Of a DNA stretch of 64,000 nucleotides, positions 33,239 to 41,980 are shown piece by piece. Source of the stretch: Vannielia litorea (GTDB taxonomy: Bacteria; Pseudomonadota; Alphaproteobacteria; Rhodobacterales; Rhodobacteraceae); the NCBI RefSeq assembly GCF_900142295.1, contig NZ_FSRL01000001.1:1-64000 (forward strand), read 5' to 3'. The notes beneath the pieces are model-generated. The model saw only the letters and a program-made list of their open reading frames with translations. It searched no databases and was not told the DNA's origin. Position numbers and translations under genes: made by a program. Position 1 is the stretch's first letter; the number at the start of each line of letters is the position of its first letter.

Positions 33239-35836
33239 ATGGACCCGAATGCCGCCCGCTCCCGCGCCCTGAAGCGCCTGATGCGACCCCTCCAGCTGAC
33301 GCGGATGGGGATGATCGCCGAACGGGTGGTGCGGAGCTTCTGGCCGGTCTGGACGCTGGTCTTTGCGCTCGCCGCCGCGCTGGCCTTCGGCGCGCATGAC
33401 GCCCTGCCGCCGGAAGGCGTTTGGGCCGTGGGCGGGCTCTGGATCGTCGCTTTCATCGTCGCACTGGGCCTCGGGTTTCGGGCCTATCACCGGCCTTCGG
33501 GCAAGGAGGTGGTGGCCCGGCTGGACGCCACGCTGCCGGGGCGGCCGATCAAGGCGCTGTCGGACAAGCAGGCGATCGGTGCGGGCGACTTTGGCTCCGA
33601 GGCGGTCTGGAACGCCCATGTGGAGCGGATGGCGGCGCGGATCGAAAGCGCGCGGGCCGTCCGGCCAGACTTGCGGCTCTCGGACCGCGACCCCTACGCA
33701 CTGCGTTACGCGGCGCTGGGCGCGCTGGTGACGGCGTTGCTCTTCGGGTCGCTCTGGCGGATCACCTCGCTCGATGATGCCGCCGGCGCCGGAGCGGGCG
33801 CCGCGTTGGCCGCCGGGCCGAGCTGGGAGGGCTGGATCGAGCCCCCGGCCTATACCGGAAAGCCTTCGCTCTACCTCAACGACATCGCGCAGGCGGAGTT
33901 CACCGTGCCGGAAGGCTCGGAGGTGACGATCCGGCTTTATGGCGAGGTCGGCGCGCTCTCGGTGCGCGAGACGGTCTCTGGCCTGGTGCCTGCGGCCCCG
34001 GCCGAAGAGGCCGCCCCCGCGCCGGCGGATGACGGGGTGCGCAGCTTTGCGGTCAACGGCTCCGGCGAGATCGAGATCGACGGGTCGGGCGGGCGGCAGT
34101 GGACCGTGCTGATCTCGCCCGACACCGTGCCCAGGGTCGAGCTGGTGGGCGAGATCGACAAGACGGCGATGGGCGAGCTGCAGCAGCGGTTCCGGGCCGA
34201 GGACGACTATGGCGTGGTTGCCGGGTCTGCCCGGATCACGCTGGACGAGGGCGCGCTGAACCGGCGCTATGGCCTGGTGGCCGAGCCGGAACCGCGCGAG
34301 CCGGTGGTGCTCGACCTGCCGATGACCATCTCGGGCGACCGCGCCGCCTTCGAGGAAACCCTGATCGACGATCTCAGCAAGCACGCCTGGGCCAACCTGC
34401 CGGTGGTGATGCAGATGACGGTCGAGGATGCCAATGGCCAGCAGGGCCGCAGCGAGGCCAGGGCGATGGTGCTGCCCGGGCGGCGCTTCTTCGACCCGGC
34501 GGCGGCGGCGCTGATCGAGCTGCGGCGCGACCTGCTCTGGAGCCGCGAGAACGCCGCGCGCACCGCGCAGGTCCTGCGGACGATCACCTGGAAGCCGGCC
34601 TCGGCCCTGGCGCAACCGCGCAACTACCTGCAGGTGCGGATGGTGCTGAAACGGCTGGAGGCCGAGGGGGCCGAACTGCCCGAGGCCACCCGCGACGAGC
34701 TGGTGGAGGCGCTGTGGGAGATCGCCGTGCGGATCGAGGAGGGCACGCTCTCCAATGCACTGGAGCGCTTGCGGCAGGCGCAGGAGCGCCTGAACGAGGC
34801 CATCCGCAACGGTGCCAGCGACGAGGAGATCGCCCAGCTGATGGACGAGCTGCGGGAGGCGATGCAGGAGTACATGCGCCAGCTCGCCCAGCAGCAGGAC
34901 CCGAACCAGCAGCAGCAAGGGGAGCAGGGCGAGAGCATCGAGCTCAGCCAGCAGGATTTGCAGGACATGCTCGACAAGCTCGAGGAGCTGATGCAGCAGG
35001 GCCGCACCGCCGAGGCGCAGGAGCTGCTGAACCAGCTCATGGAGATGATGCAGAACATGCAGGTCACCCAGGGCCAGGGCGGGCAGGGGCAGCAGAGCCC
35101 CGGCGAGCAGGCCATGGAGGGGTTGGCGGAGACTCTGCGCGACCAGCAGGGCCTCAGCGACGAGGCCTTCCGCGACCTTCAGGAGCAGTTCAACCCCAAC
35201 GCCCAGCAGGGCGAGAGCGGGCAGAACCAGGGCCGCAACGGCAACCAGGGCCGGGGCGAGAGCCACGAGCAGGGGCAGAACCAGCAAGGTCAGGGCGACA
35301 ACCCCGATGGCCGCCCCGGCGAGGGCAGCCAGCCGGACGAGCGCAGCCTGGCGCAGCGCCAGAACGAGCTGCGGCGGGAGCTGGAGCGTCAGCGCGGGCA
35401 ATTGCCGGGGGCGGGCACCGAGCAGGGCGACGCCGCCCGCCGCTCGCTCGAAGACGCGGGCCGGGCAATGGACCGCGCCGAGGAGAGCCTGCGGCAGGGC
35501 GACCTTGCCGATGCGATCGACAACCAGTCCCAGGCCATCGAGCGGCTGCGCGAAGGGATGCGCAACCTCGGCGAAGCCATGGCCGAAGAGCGGCGCCAGC
35601 AGCAGGGCGGGCAGGGCGAGAACGTGGGCCGGGCCGACCCCAACGGCCGCCGCGATCCGCTGGGCCGCGACCGGGGTTCGACCGGGCCGCTGGGCACCGA
35701 GGAGCACATGCTGCAGGGCGATGACGTGTACCGCCGCGCCCGCGACCTTCTCGACGAGATCCGCCGCCGCTCGTCGGATCAGGGCCGGCCGGACGTGGAG
35801 CTGGAATACCTCAAGCGGCTGCTGGAACGGTTCTGA
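33239..35836 (+). CDS. DUF4175/TIGR02302-family membrane protein with glutamine-rich coiled region
   Basis: 865 residues. Two transmembrane helices lie near the N-terminus (about 37-57 and 60-80) and a third at about 158-178. A beta-rich extracytoplasmic region follows (IEPPAYTGKPSLYLND onward, to about 430). Residues about 440-865 are helical and extremely rich in Gln, Glu and Gly (QQQDPNQQQQGEQGES and similar), with repeated LMDELREAMQEYMRQ-type helices. The order and length fit the TIGR02302 family found beside lysA in alphaproteobacteria. A structural envelope role is probable, function unproved. Confidence 0.85.
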   Translation: MDPNAARSRALKRLMRPLQLTRMGMIAERVVRSFWPVWTLVFALAAALAFGAHDALPPEGVWAVGGLWIVAFIVALGLGFRAYHRPSGKEVVARLDATLPGRPIKALSDKQAIGAGDFGSEAVWNAHVERMAARIESARAVRPDLRLSDRDPYALRYAALGALVTALLFGSLWRITSLDDAAGAGAGAALAAGPSWEGWIEPPAYTGKPSLYLNDIAQAEFTVPEGSEVTIRLYGEVGALSVRETVSGLVPAAPAEEAAPAPADDGVRSFAVNGSGEIEIDGSGGRQWTVLISPDTVPRVELVGEIDKTAMGELQQRFRAEDDYGVVAGSARITLDEGALNRRYGLVAEPEPREPVVLDLPMTISGDRAAFEETLIDDLSKHAWANLPVVMQMTVEDANGQQGRSEARAMVLPGRRFFDPAAAALIELRRDLLWSRENAARTAQVLRTITWKPASALAQPRNYLQVRMVLKRLEAEGAELPEATRDELVEALWEIAVRIEEGTLSNALERLRQAQERLNEAIRNGASDEEIAQLMDELREAMQEYMRQLAQQQDPNQQQQGEQGESIELSQQDLQDMLDKLEELMQQGRTAEAQELLNQLMEMMQNMQVTQGQGGQGQQSPGEQAMEGLAETLRDQQGLSDEAFRDLQEQFNPNAQQGESGQNQGRNGNQGRGESHEQGQNQQGQGDNPDGRPGEGSQPDERSLAQRQNELRRELERQRGQLPGAGTEQGDAARRSLEDAGRAMDRAEESLRQGDLADAIDNQSQAIERLREGMRNLGEAMAEERRQQQGGQGENVGRADPNGRRDPLGRDRGSTGPLGTEEHMLQGDDVYRRARDLLDEIRRRSSDQGRPDVELEYLKRLLERF

Positions 35837-35908
35837 CCCTGACGCGTGCCTGACGGCACCCTGCAGGGCAGGCGATTCAGTGAACTGTGGACCGGTGGTG
35901 CGCCGGGA

Positions 35909-36859
35909 TCACTCGCCGCCGGCGCCGCGCAGGGTGGCGTCGAGCCAGAGGCGGCCCTTGTTGACAGCGGTAACGTAAGAGGTGATCGGCTCCTCGAGCG
36001 CGGGCACCGCGGCGGCAAGGCGCGGACCCTGCGTGTAGAGCAGGGCGGCCAGCACCGCGAGCGTGGCCACCAGCCCGAAACCGACGCGGAATCCGCGCTT
36101 TGCGCGCTCCTTCTCCGCGGCCTCCGCGGCGGCGCCGGCCTCTTCGGCGGTGCGGCTCGGGTCGGCGCTGGCGCGCAGGGTGGAATTGATCTCTTCGATA
36201 TCGGGCAGCATCTCGCTGCGCTGGGCGGCGCGCCCCGAGAGCGCGGCGACGGCTGTTGCAGGGTGTTCGCCGCGCATCCGGGCCTTGTGGGTCTCGGTGG
36301 CCACCTGGCGCTCGTCGGGTTCGGGGAGGGCCTCCGGCTCCGGCTCCGGCTGAGGCTCGGGGAGAGGCTCGGCCACCCGGGTCGTCTGGGGCGCGGGAGC
36401 GGGCTCGGGCTGCGGCTCGGGCGCGGATTGAGGCTCGGCTGCGGGTGCGGGCTGCGGCTCGGGCGCGGATTGAGGCTCGGCTGCGGGTGCGGGCTTCGGC
36501 GGAGGCGGGGCCTCGGCGGCGCGCGCGGCCTTTTCGCGCTCGGCTTCCTCGCGCAGCACGTCCATCACGGCGGCATCGAGAGCGCGGCGTGGCAGGCGGT
36601 CGGTGGCGGGCTCGGGCGACGGCTCGGGCGGTTGTTCGGGCGCCGGATCGGGCATGCCGGTCGCGATCTTGGTTGTTTCGCGGCGGGGGCCGGGCTGGCC
36701 GGCCATGCGGGCTGCCGCGCTGTGGCGCTCTGCCGCGCCCTCCGGCATCTGGAACCAGCCGTGGCCGCAGTTGGAACACTGCACATCGCGCCCGGCCTCG
36801 GGAATGACATTGTCATCCACGGCGTATTGCGCACCGCAATTCGGGCATACAAGCCGCAT
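35909..36859 (-). CDS. Zinc-ribbon (MJ0042-type) membrane protein
   Basis: 316 residues. The N-terminus MRLVCPNCGAQYAVDDNVIP then VQCSNCGHGWFQ is an MJ0042-type zinc ribbon with two CxxC pairs. Residues about 60-185 are a proline/glutamate-rich linker that includes two tandem 14-residue units (PAPAAEPQSAPEPQ). One transmembrane helix lies near 255-275 (VGFGLVATLAVLAALLYTQ), leaving a short distal tail of about 40 residues. Similar proteins lie upstream of and divergent to ftsE in alphaproteobacteria. Function unknown. Confidence 0.82.
   Translation of the reverse strand: MRLVCPNCGAQYAVDDNVIPEAGRDVQCSNCGHGWFQMPEGAAERHSAAARMAGQPGPRRETTKIATGMPDPAPEQPPEPSPEPATDRLPRRALDAAVMDVLREEAEREKAARAAEAPPPPKPAPAAEPQSAPEPQPAPAAEPQSAPEPQPEPAPAPQTTRVAEPLPEPQPEPEPEALPEPDERQVATETHKARMRGEHPATAVAALSGRAAQRSEMLPDIEEINSTLRASADPSRTAEEAGAAAEAAEKERAKRGFRVGFGLVATLAVLAALLYTQGPRLAAAVPALEEPITSYVTAVNKGRLWLDATLRGAGGE
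36408..36491. repeat. Two tandem 42-bp coding repeats in the zinc-ribbon protein
   Basis: The 42-base unit starting at 36408 is repeated at 36450, encoding two copies of PAPAAEPQSAPEPQ in the linker. The identity at DNA level points to a recent duplication within a flexible spacer. Confidence 0.8.
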
Positions 36860-37031
36860 CCGTGCCCCCTCGATCTCAACCTGTTTCGGTCGTGTGCCTC
36901 TGTTCTTTGGCACGCAAACTATCACCCAAGCCCTCGGAAGCAAAGAAATTGCGCCGGGCCCGGGGGTGCGGCAATTGCAAGTGAGGCATTGCTGCGGCAA
37001 AAGGAGCCGCAGCATTGGGCGGGGGCAGAGA

Positions 37032-37709
37032 GTGATCGAGCTGGAGAATGTGGCCTACAGCTACGGCGGCGGCGAACTTCTGAGCGAGATCTCGCTCCGG
37101 CTTGCGCCCGGCTCGTTCCATTTTCTGACCGGGCCATCGGGCGCGGGCAAGACGACTTTTCTAAAGCTCTGCTATCTCGAACTGGCCCCGACGGCCGGGC
37201 GGGTGCAGCTTTTCGGCAAGCCGGCCACCGGGTTCAGCCGCGACGAGGTGGCCCGTGCCCGCCAGCGGATCGGCGTGGTGCACCAGGATTGCCAGTTTCT
37301 CGACCATCTGCCGCTCGCCGAGAACATCGCGCTGCCGCTCACCGTGGCGGGGCGCAACGTGGAGCAGGAGAAGGGCAACATTGCCGAGCTGCTGCGCTGG
37401 GTCGGGCTGGAGAAGCACGCCGAGGCCCTGCCGCCCTCGCTTTCGGGCGGAGAGCGGCAGAGGGCGGCGCTGGCGCGGGCGGTGGTGATGTCGCCCGACA
37501 TCGTGCTGGCCGACGAGCCCACCGGCAACGTCGACTGGGAGATGGGGCAGCGGTTGCTCCAGCTGCTGGTGGAGCTGAACAAGATGGGCAAGACCATCCT
37601 GATCGCCACCCATGACCTCAACCTGATCCGCACCGCCAAGAGCAAGGTCGCCGCGCGGGTGCTGCGGATCTCCAAGCGGCGGTTGCAGCTGGCGGGGGCG
37701 GACTTGTGA
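37032..37709 (+). CDS. ftsE: Cell-division ATP-binding protein FtsE
   Basis: 225 residues from GTG 37032. ABC ATPase motifs are complete: Walker A GPSGAGKTTFLKL, Q-loop VVHQDCQFL, signature LSGGERQRAALARA, Walker B DIVLADEPTGNVD and the H-loop IATHDLNLI. FtsE drives FtsX at the division septum to activate peptidoglycan hydrolases. The gene overlaps ftsX by 4 bases (GTGA). GCAGAGA lies upstream; the reading frame continues far upstream without plausible starts. Confidence 0.95.
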   Translation: MIELENVAYSYGGGELLSEISLRLAPGSFHFLTGPSGAGKTTFLKLCYLELAPTAGRVQLFGKPATGFSRDEVARARQRIGVVHQDCQFLDHLPLAENIALPLTVAGRNVEQEKGNIAELLRWVGLEKHAEALPPSLSGGERQRAALARAVVMSPDIVLADEPTGNVDWEMGQRLLQLLVELNKMGKTILIATHDLNLIRTAKSKVAARVLRISKRRLQLAGADL

Positions 37710-38650
37710 GCGGGCTGGGTGGACGGCTGTTGGCGCCGGTTGCGGCGCTGCGCCAACGCGCGCGCCGGGCGCTGGCGTTGTTGCAGGGTGACAGCCAGGC
37801 GGATCGGGTGGTGCCCCCGACCGGCTTTACCGCGAAGCTGACGCTCTTCACGGCGGGTGCGATGGCCTTTCTGGCCGTGTTCGCCCTCGCCCTGTCGCTG
37901 GCGACAGGCCGGGTGGCGAGCCGGTGGAGCGAGGAACTGGCGCGCTCGGCCACGCTGCGGATCTCGGCCCCCGCAGACCAGCGCGAGGCGCAGGCCGCGC
38001 GGGCGCTGGAAGTGCTGGAGAGCACGCCGGGCATTGCCTCGGCCCGCATGCTCTCGGACGACGAACAGCGCGCGTTGCTCGCGCCCTGGCTCGGGGTGGA
38101 CCTGCCGTTGGAAAACCTGCCGGTGCCGGTGCTGATCGAGGTGATCGAGGGCGAGGGGCTCGACGTGGCGGGGTTGAAGGCACGATTGGCGGGCGAAGTG
38201 CCGGGCGCCGTCTATGACGACCATGCGCGCTGGCGGACGCCGCTGGTGCGCGCGGCCTCGCGGTTGCGGTGGCTGGGCCTCGTCGCGCTGGGGCTGATCG
38301 CGGCCTCGATGGCGGCGATGATCACCCTGGCCGCGGGCTCGGCGCTGGCGGCCAATGCCCGGCTCATCGCCACGCTGCGCCTCGTGGGGGCGCGCGACTC
38401 CTACATCGCCCGCGCCTTCGTGCGCCGCTTCACCCAGCGGGCGCTCGTGGGCGCGGCGGTTGGCACGTCGGTGGCGATGCTGGCGCTGGCTCTCCTGCCG
38501 AAGGCCGAAACGGCGGGAGGTTTTCTGACCGGGCTCGGGTTTACCGGGGCGGGCTGGCTCCTGCCCCTGCTGGTGCCGTTGCTGGCGGCCGTTACCGCGT
38601 TCTGGGCGACTCGCGCCGCCGCCCTGCGCACATTGAGGCAGGTGACATGA
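37706..38650 (+). CDS. ftsX: Cell-division protein FtsX
   Basis: 314 residues with four transmembrane segments: one near 50-70 (LFTAGAMAFLAVFALALSLA), then a periplasmic domain, then three in the C-terminal half (LGLVALGLIAASMAAMITLA, LVGAAVGTSVAMLALALLP, GWLLPLLVPLLAAVTAF). GARDSYIARAFVRRFTQRA is the conserved cytoplasmic loop. With FtsE it controls septal cell-wall hydrolysis. Start and stop overlap ftsE and plsC by 4 bases each. Confidence 0.93.
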   Translation: MSGLGGRLLAPVAALRQRARRALALLQGDSQADRVVPPTGFTAKLTLFTAGAMAFLAVFALALSLATGRVASRWSEELARSATLRISAPADQREAQAARALEVLESTPGIASARMLSDDEQRALLAPWLGVDLPLENLPVPVLIEVIEGEGLDVAGLKARLAGEVPGAVYDDHARWRTPLVRAASRLRWLGLVALGLIAASMAAMITLAAGSALAANARLIATLRLVGARDSYIARAFVRRFTQRALVGAAVGTSVAMLALALLPKAETAGGFLTGLGFTGAGWLLPLLVPLLAAVTAFWATRAAALRTLRQVT

Positions 38651-39399
38651 AGGCTGTGCAGTGGATCCGGTCATTGATCTTTGTCGGGCAGATGTACCTG
38701 GCGATGGCGGTGCTGGCGGTGTTCTTCACGCCCTGGATGCTGGTGGACCGGCGCGGCGCCTTTGCCGGGGTGCACACCTATTGCCGCTGGGTCCGCTGGT
38801 CGGCCAGGTGGATGGTGGGGCTGCGCAGCGAGGTGCGCGGCGAGGTGCCCTCGGGCGAGGTTCTGGTGGCCTCAAAGCACCAGTCGTTTCTCGACATCAT
38901 CATCCTGGTCTCGGTGCTGCCGCGTCCGAAGTTCATCATGAAGCGGGAGCTGATGTTCGCGCCGATCCTGGGGCAATACGCGCTGCGCATCGGCTGCGTG
39001 CCGGTGAACCGGGGCAAGCGGGCGCAGGCGATCCAGAAAATGGTGGCCGATGTGGCCAGCGGGGCGCAGCGGCCCGGCCAGCTCATCATCTATCCGCAGG
39101 GCACCCGCGTCGCGCCCGGCGCGGACATGCCCTACAAGGTGGGCAGCGCCGTGCTCTACCGCGAGCTGGGCCAGACCTGCGTGCCGGCGGCAACCAACGT
39201 GGGCGTGTTCTGGCCGCGCAAGGGGATCTACCGCAAGCCGGGGCTGGCGGTGATCGAGTTTCTGCCGCCGATCCCGCCGGGGCTGGAGCCCCAGGCCTTC
39301 ATGGCGCGGTTGAAGACAGAGGTCGAGACGGCCTCGGATGCGCTGATGCTGGAGGCGGGCTTCGACGCCCCGGCCGCGCGGGCAGGGCGCAAGGGATGA
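38647..39399 (+). CDS. plsC: 1-acyl-sn-glycerol-3-phosphate acyltransferase (PlsC family)
   Basis: 250 residues with an N-terminal membrane helix (SLIFVGQMYLAMAVLAVFF). The acyltransferase block I reads SKHQSFLDIIILVSVL (the NHxxxxD motif with Lys in place of Asn), and block III is IIYPQGTRVAPGA (PQGT for the usual PEGT). FIMKRELMFAPILGQYALR is the family's second block. It acylates lysophosphatidic acid in phospholipid synthesis. ATGA overlaps couple it to ftsX and to the following gene. Confidence 0.9.
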   Translation: MKAVQWIRSLIFVGQMYLAMAVLAVFFTPWMLVDRRGAFAGVHTYCRWVRWSARWMVGLRSEVRGEVPSGEVLVASKHQSFLDIIILVSVLPRPKFIMKRELMFAPILGQYALRIGCVPVNRGKRAQAIQKMVADVASGAQRPGQLIIYPQGTRVAPGADMPYKVGSAVLYRELGQTCVPAATNVGVFWPRKGIYRKPGLAVIEFLPPIPPGLEPQAFMARLKTEVETASDALMLEAGFDAPAARAGRKG

Positions 39400-40001
39400 C
39401 AGGCGTCGTGACCGATGTGGCCGAGCTGGAAGCCCTTTACGGCACGCCGGGCCGGCGCTCGCTCGACAAGGTGGCCGACCGGCTGACGCCCCTCTACGCC
39501 AAGTGGATCATGGCTTCGCGCTTCTGCGTGCTGAGCACTGTGGGGCCGGAGGGCACCGACGGTTCGCCGCGCGGTGACGATGGCCCGGTCGTGGCGGCGC
39601 TCGACGAACGGACGATCGCGCTGCCCGACTGGTTGGGCAACAACCGGATGGACAGCCTGCGCAACATCGTCCGCGACGGGCGGGTGAGCCTGATGTTCAT
39701 GGTGCCCGGATCGCAGAACGTGGTGCGGGTGAACGGGCACGCGGTGATCTCGATCGAAGAGAGCCTCCGGGCACGGTTCGAGAAGGCGGGCAGGCAGCCG
39801 CGCTCGGTGGTCGTGGTGTCGGTGGGCGAGGTCTACTTTCAGTGCGCCAAGGCGATCATGCGCTCGCGCATCTGGAGTGGCGAAGACGAGAGCGGCGGGA
39901 TTCCGACGGCGGGCGAGATGGTGCGCGAGGCCGATGCGGGCTTCGATGCCGAGGGCTATGACGACGGCTACGCGGAATATGCCGGTCCGCGGATGTGGTA
40001 A
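39396..40001 (+). CDS. Pyridoxamine-5'-phosphate-oxidase-like FMN-binding protein
   Basis: 201 residues of split-barrel PNPOx-like fold: ASRFCVLSTVGPEGTDGSPR, RTIALPDWLGNNRMDSLRNI, VSLMFMVPGSQNVVRVNG and VGEVYFQCAKAIMRSRIW are the segments typical of the MSMEG_1061-like subgroup. Members bind FMN or related cofactors; a specific reaction cannot be named. Its start overlaps plsC by 4 bases, so it ends the ftsE-ftsX-plsC run. Confidence 0.82.
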   Translation: MTGVVTDVAELEALYGTPGRRSLDKVADRLTPLYAKWIMASRFCVLSTVGPEGTDGSPRGDDGPVVAALDERTIALPDWLGNNRMDSLRNIVRDGRVSLMFMVPGSQNVVRVNGHAVISIEESLRARFEKAGRQPRSVVVVSVGEVYFQCAKAIMRSRIWSGEDESGGIPTAGEMVREADAGFDAEGYDDGYAEYAGPRMW

Positions 40002-40068
40002 GGCCGGGGTGATGGGTTGCACCCCCTTGCCTGCCTTGGCCAGGGAAGGGGTGCGGTGACCCAGCTCG

Positions 40069-41031
40069 TCAGGCGGCCAGCCCCTTGGACCCCATCTTCA
40101 GGAACTTGTCGCGGCGGTCCTTGCGGAGTTGCTTGCGATCCTTGCCGTCGAGATCCGCCAGCAGGGTCTGCACCGCCGAGCCCACGCGCTTGATCACCTC
40201 GGCGCGGTGACGCTGGGCGCCGCCGACGGGCTCCTTGACGATGTGGTCGCAGATGCCGAGCTGCTTGAGATCCTGCGCGGTGAGCCGCAGCGCCTCGGCC
40301 GCCTCGCGCATCTTTTCGGCGTCCTTCCAGAGGATCGAGGCGCAGCCCTCGGGGGAGATCACCGAATAGATCGAGTGTTCGAGCATCGCCAGCCGGTTGG
40401 CCGAGGCAAAGGCCACGGCACCGCCGGAGCCGCCCTCGCCGATCACCACCGACACCATCGGCACGCCGAGGTTGAGGCATTTCTCGGTCGAGCGGGCGAT
40501 GGCCTCGGACTGGCCGCGCTCCTCGGCGCCCTTGCCGGGGTAGGCGCCGGGCGTATCCACCAGCGTGACCACGGGCAGGCCGAAGCGGTCGGCGAGGTCC
40601 ATCAGGCGGATCGCCTTGCGGTAGCCCTCGGGGCGGGCCATGCCGAAGTTGCGCTCGATCCGGGTCTTGGTGTCATGGCCCTTCTCGTGGCCGATCACCA
40701 TCACGGGGCGGCCTTCGAGCCGGGCCATGCCGCCCATGACGGCGTGGTCGTCGGCGAAGTTCCTGTCACCGGCCAGCGGCGTGTATTCGGTGAAGAGGGC
40801 TTCGATGTAATCCTTGCAATGCGGCCTGTCGGGGTGACGCGCGACCTGGCACTTGCGCCAGGCGGAGAGGTCGCCATAGAGGTCGGCCAGCAGGTCGGAG
40901 GCCTTCTTGTCGAGACCCTTGGCCTCGTCCTCGACCTTCATCTCGGGGTTCGAGCGCGCCATGGCGCGCAGCTCTTCGGCCTTGCCCTCGATCTCGGCAA
41001 GCGGCTTTTCGAATTCAAGGTAGTTGGTCAT
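40069..41031 (-). CDS. accA: Acetyl-CoA carboxylase carboxyltransferase subunit alpha
   Basis: 320 residues, full length. [75 protein letters not shown] and the oxyanion-forming [12 protein letters not shown] mark AccA. With AccD it transfers carboxyl from biotin to acetyl-CoA to give malonyl-CoA for fatty-acid synthesis. It stands alone on the minus strand and converges with the PNPOx-like gene. Confidence 0.95.
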   Translation of the reverse strand: MTNYLEFEKPLAEIEGKAEELRAMARSNPEMKVEDEAKGLDKKASDLLADLYGDLSAWRKCQVARHPDRPHCKDYIEALFTEYTPLAGDRNFADDHAVMGGMARLEGRPVMVIGHEKGHDTKTRIERNFGMARPEGYRKAIRLMDLADRFGLPVVTLVDTPGAYPGKGAEERGQSEAIARSTEKCLNLGVPMVSVVIGEGGSGGAVAFASANRLAMLEHSIYSVISPEGCASILWKDAEKMREAAEALRLTAQDLKQLGICDHIVKEPVGGAQRHRAEVIKRVGSAVQTLLADLDGKDRKQLRKDRRDKFLKMGSKGLAA

Positions 41032-41149
41032 CTATCCTCGCAGAGTGGCTGCCCCCCTCATATGGCGCAGCCACGCGGGGCTTGCAACAAAGCAAGATTT
41101 GTCAGGCGGGGCCGTGTTAGGCCGGGTTCAGCACAGGGGAGGCGCGGCG

Positions 41150-41980
41150 GTGGATTACCAGAGACGGATCGACAGGGTGATGAGCCACATCCAGACCAAC
41201 CTCGACGGCGACCTGAGCCTCGACGTGCTGGCGGAGGTTGCGGCCTTCTCGCGGTTTCACTTTCACCGGGTCTATGTGCGCTTCGCCGGGGAGACAGTGG
41301 CCGAGACGGTGCGGCGGACCCGGCTGAACCGGGCCGCGGTGGCGCTGGCGATGAGCGAGATGCCGCTCGAGCGGGTGGCCGCCGTCAGCGGCTACCCCAA
41401 CCCGCAGAGCTTTGCCCGCGCCTACCGCGCGGGCTTTGGAGAAACACCCACAGACACCCGGCGCGCGCGGATCATCCCGCCGCCGATGCTGCCGCAACGA
41501 CAGGGAGAAACGGCGATGTATGACGTTGAAACGAGACAGGAGCCGGGCTTCAGCGCGGCGGGGCTGTTCCACCAGGGGGCCTATCAGCAGATCGGGCAGA
41601 GCTTCGAGAGGCTGATCGGACAGTTGATCGGCGCCGGGATGATGGGGCAGCTCGGCGACCTGATCGCGCTCTACTACGACGATCCGTCCTCGGTGCCGGT
41701 CAACGAGTTGCGCAGCCATGCCGGGGTGATCCTGCCCGATGGGGCGAAGCTGCCGGAGGGGCTGGAGCCGATCGTGATGCAGCCCGGCGAGGTGGCCGTG
41801 CTCACCTACAAGGGGCCCTACACGGGGCTGCCGACGGCCTGGAGCTACATGTATGGCGAGGGGCTGCCGAGGCTGGGGCGCGACCCGAAGGATGCCGCGC
41901 CCTATGAGCGGTATCTCAATTCGCCGATGGACACCGACCCCTCGGAGCTGCTGACCGAGGTGGTGGTGCCGCTGGCCTAG
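41150..41980 (+). CDS. AraC-type regulator with GyrI-like effector domain
   Basis: 276 residues from GTG 41150, with GGGGAGG 7 bases upstream. Residues 1-105 hold the two AraC helix-turn-helices (LDVLAEVAAFSRFHFHRVY and LERVAAVSGYPNPQSFARAYR). Residues about 120-276 are a GyrI/BmrR-like ligand domain (VETRQEPGFSAAGLFHQGAY, MQPGEVAVLTYKGPYTGLP). This Rob/SoxS-like fusion binds small molecules directly. Its end overlaps mcl1 on the other strand by 4 bases. Target genes are unknown. Confidence 0.9.
   Translation: MDYQRRIDRVMSHIQTNLDGDLSLDVLAEVAAFSRFHFHRVYVRFAGETVAETVRRTRLNRAAVALAMSEMPLERVAAVSGYPNPQSFARAYRAGFGETPTDTRRARIIPPPMLPQRQGETAMYDVETRQEPGFSAAGLFHQGAYQQIGQSFERLIGQLIGAGMMGQLGDLIALYYDDPSSVPVNELRSHAGVILPDGAKLPEGLEPIVMQPGEVAVLTYKGPYTGLPTAWSYMYGEGLPRLGRDPKDAAPYERYLNSPMDTDPSELLTEVVVPLA

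Noticed and set aside
33125..35707. An 860-codon minus-strand frame opposite the DUF4175 gene
   Set aside because: Leucine/histidine/arginine-rich complement of Gln- and Glu-rich codons; no start signal and no motif.
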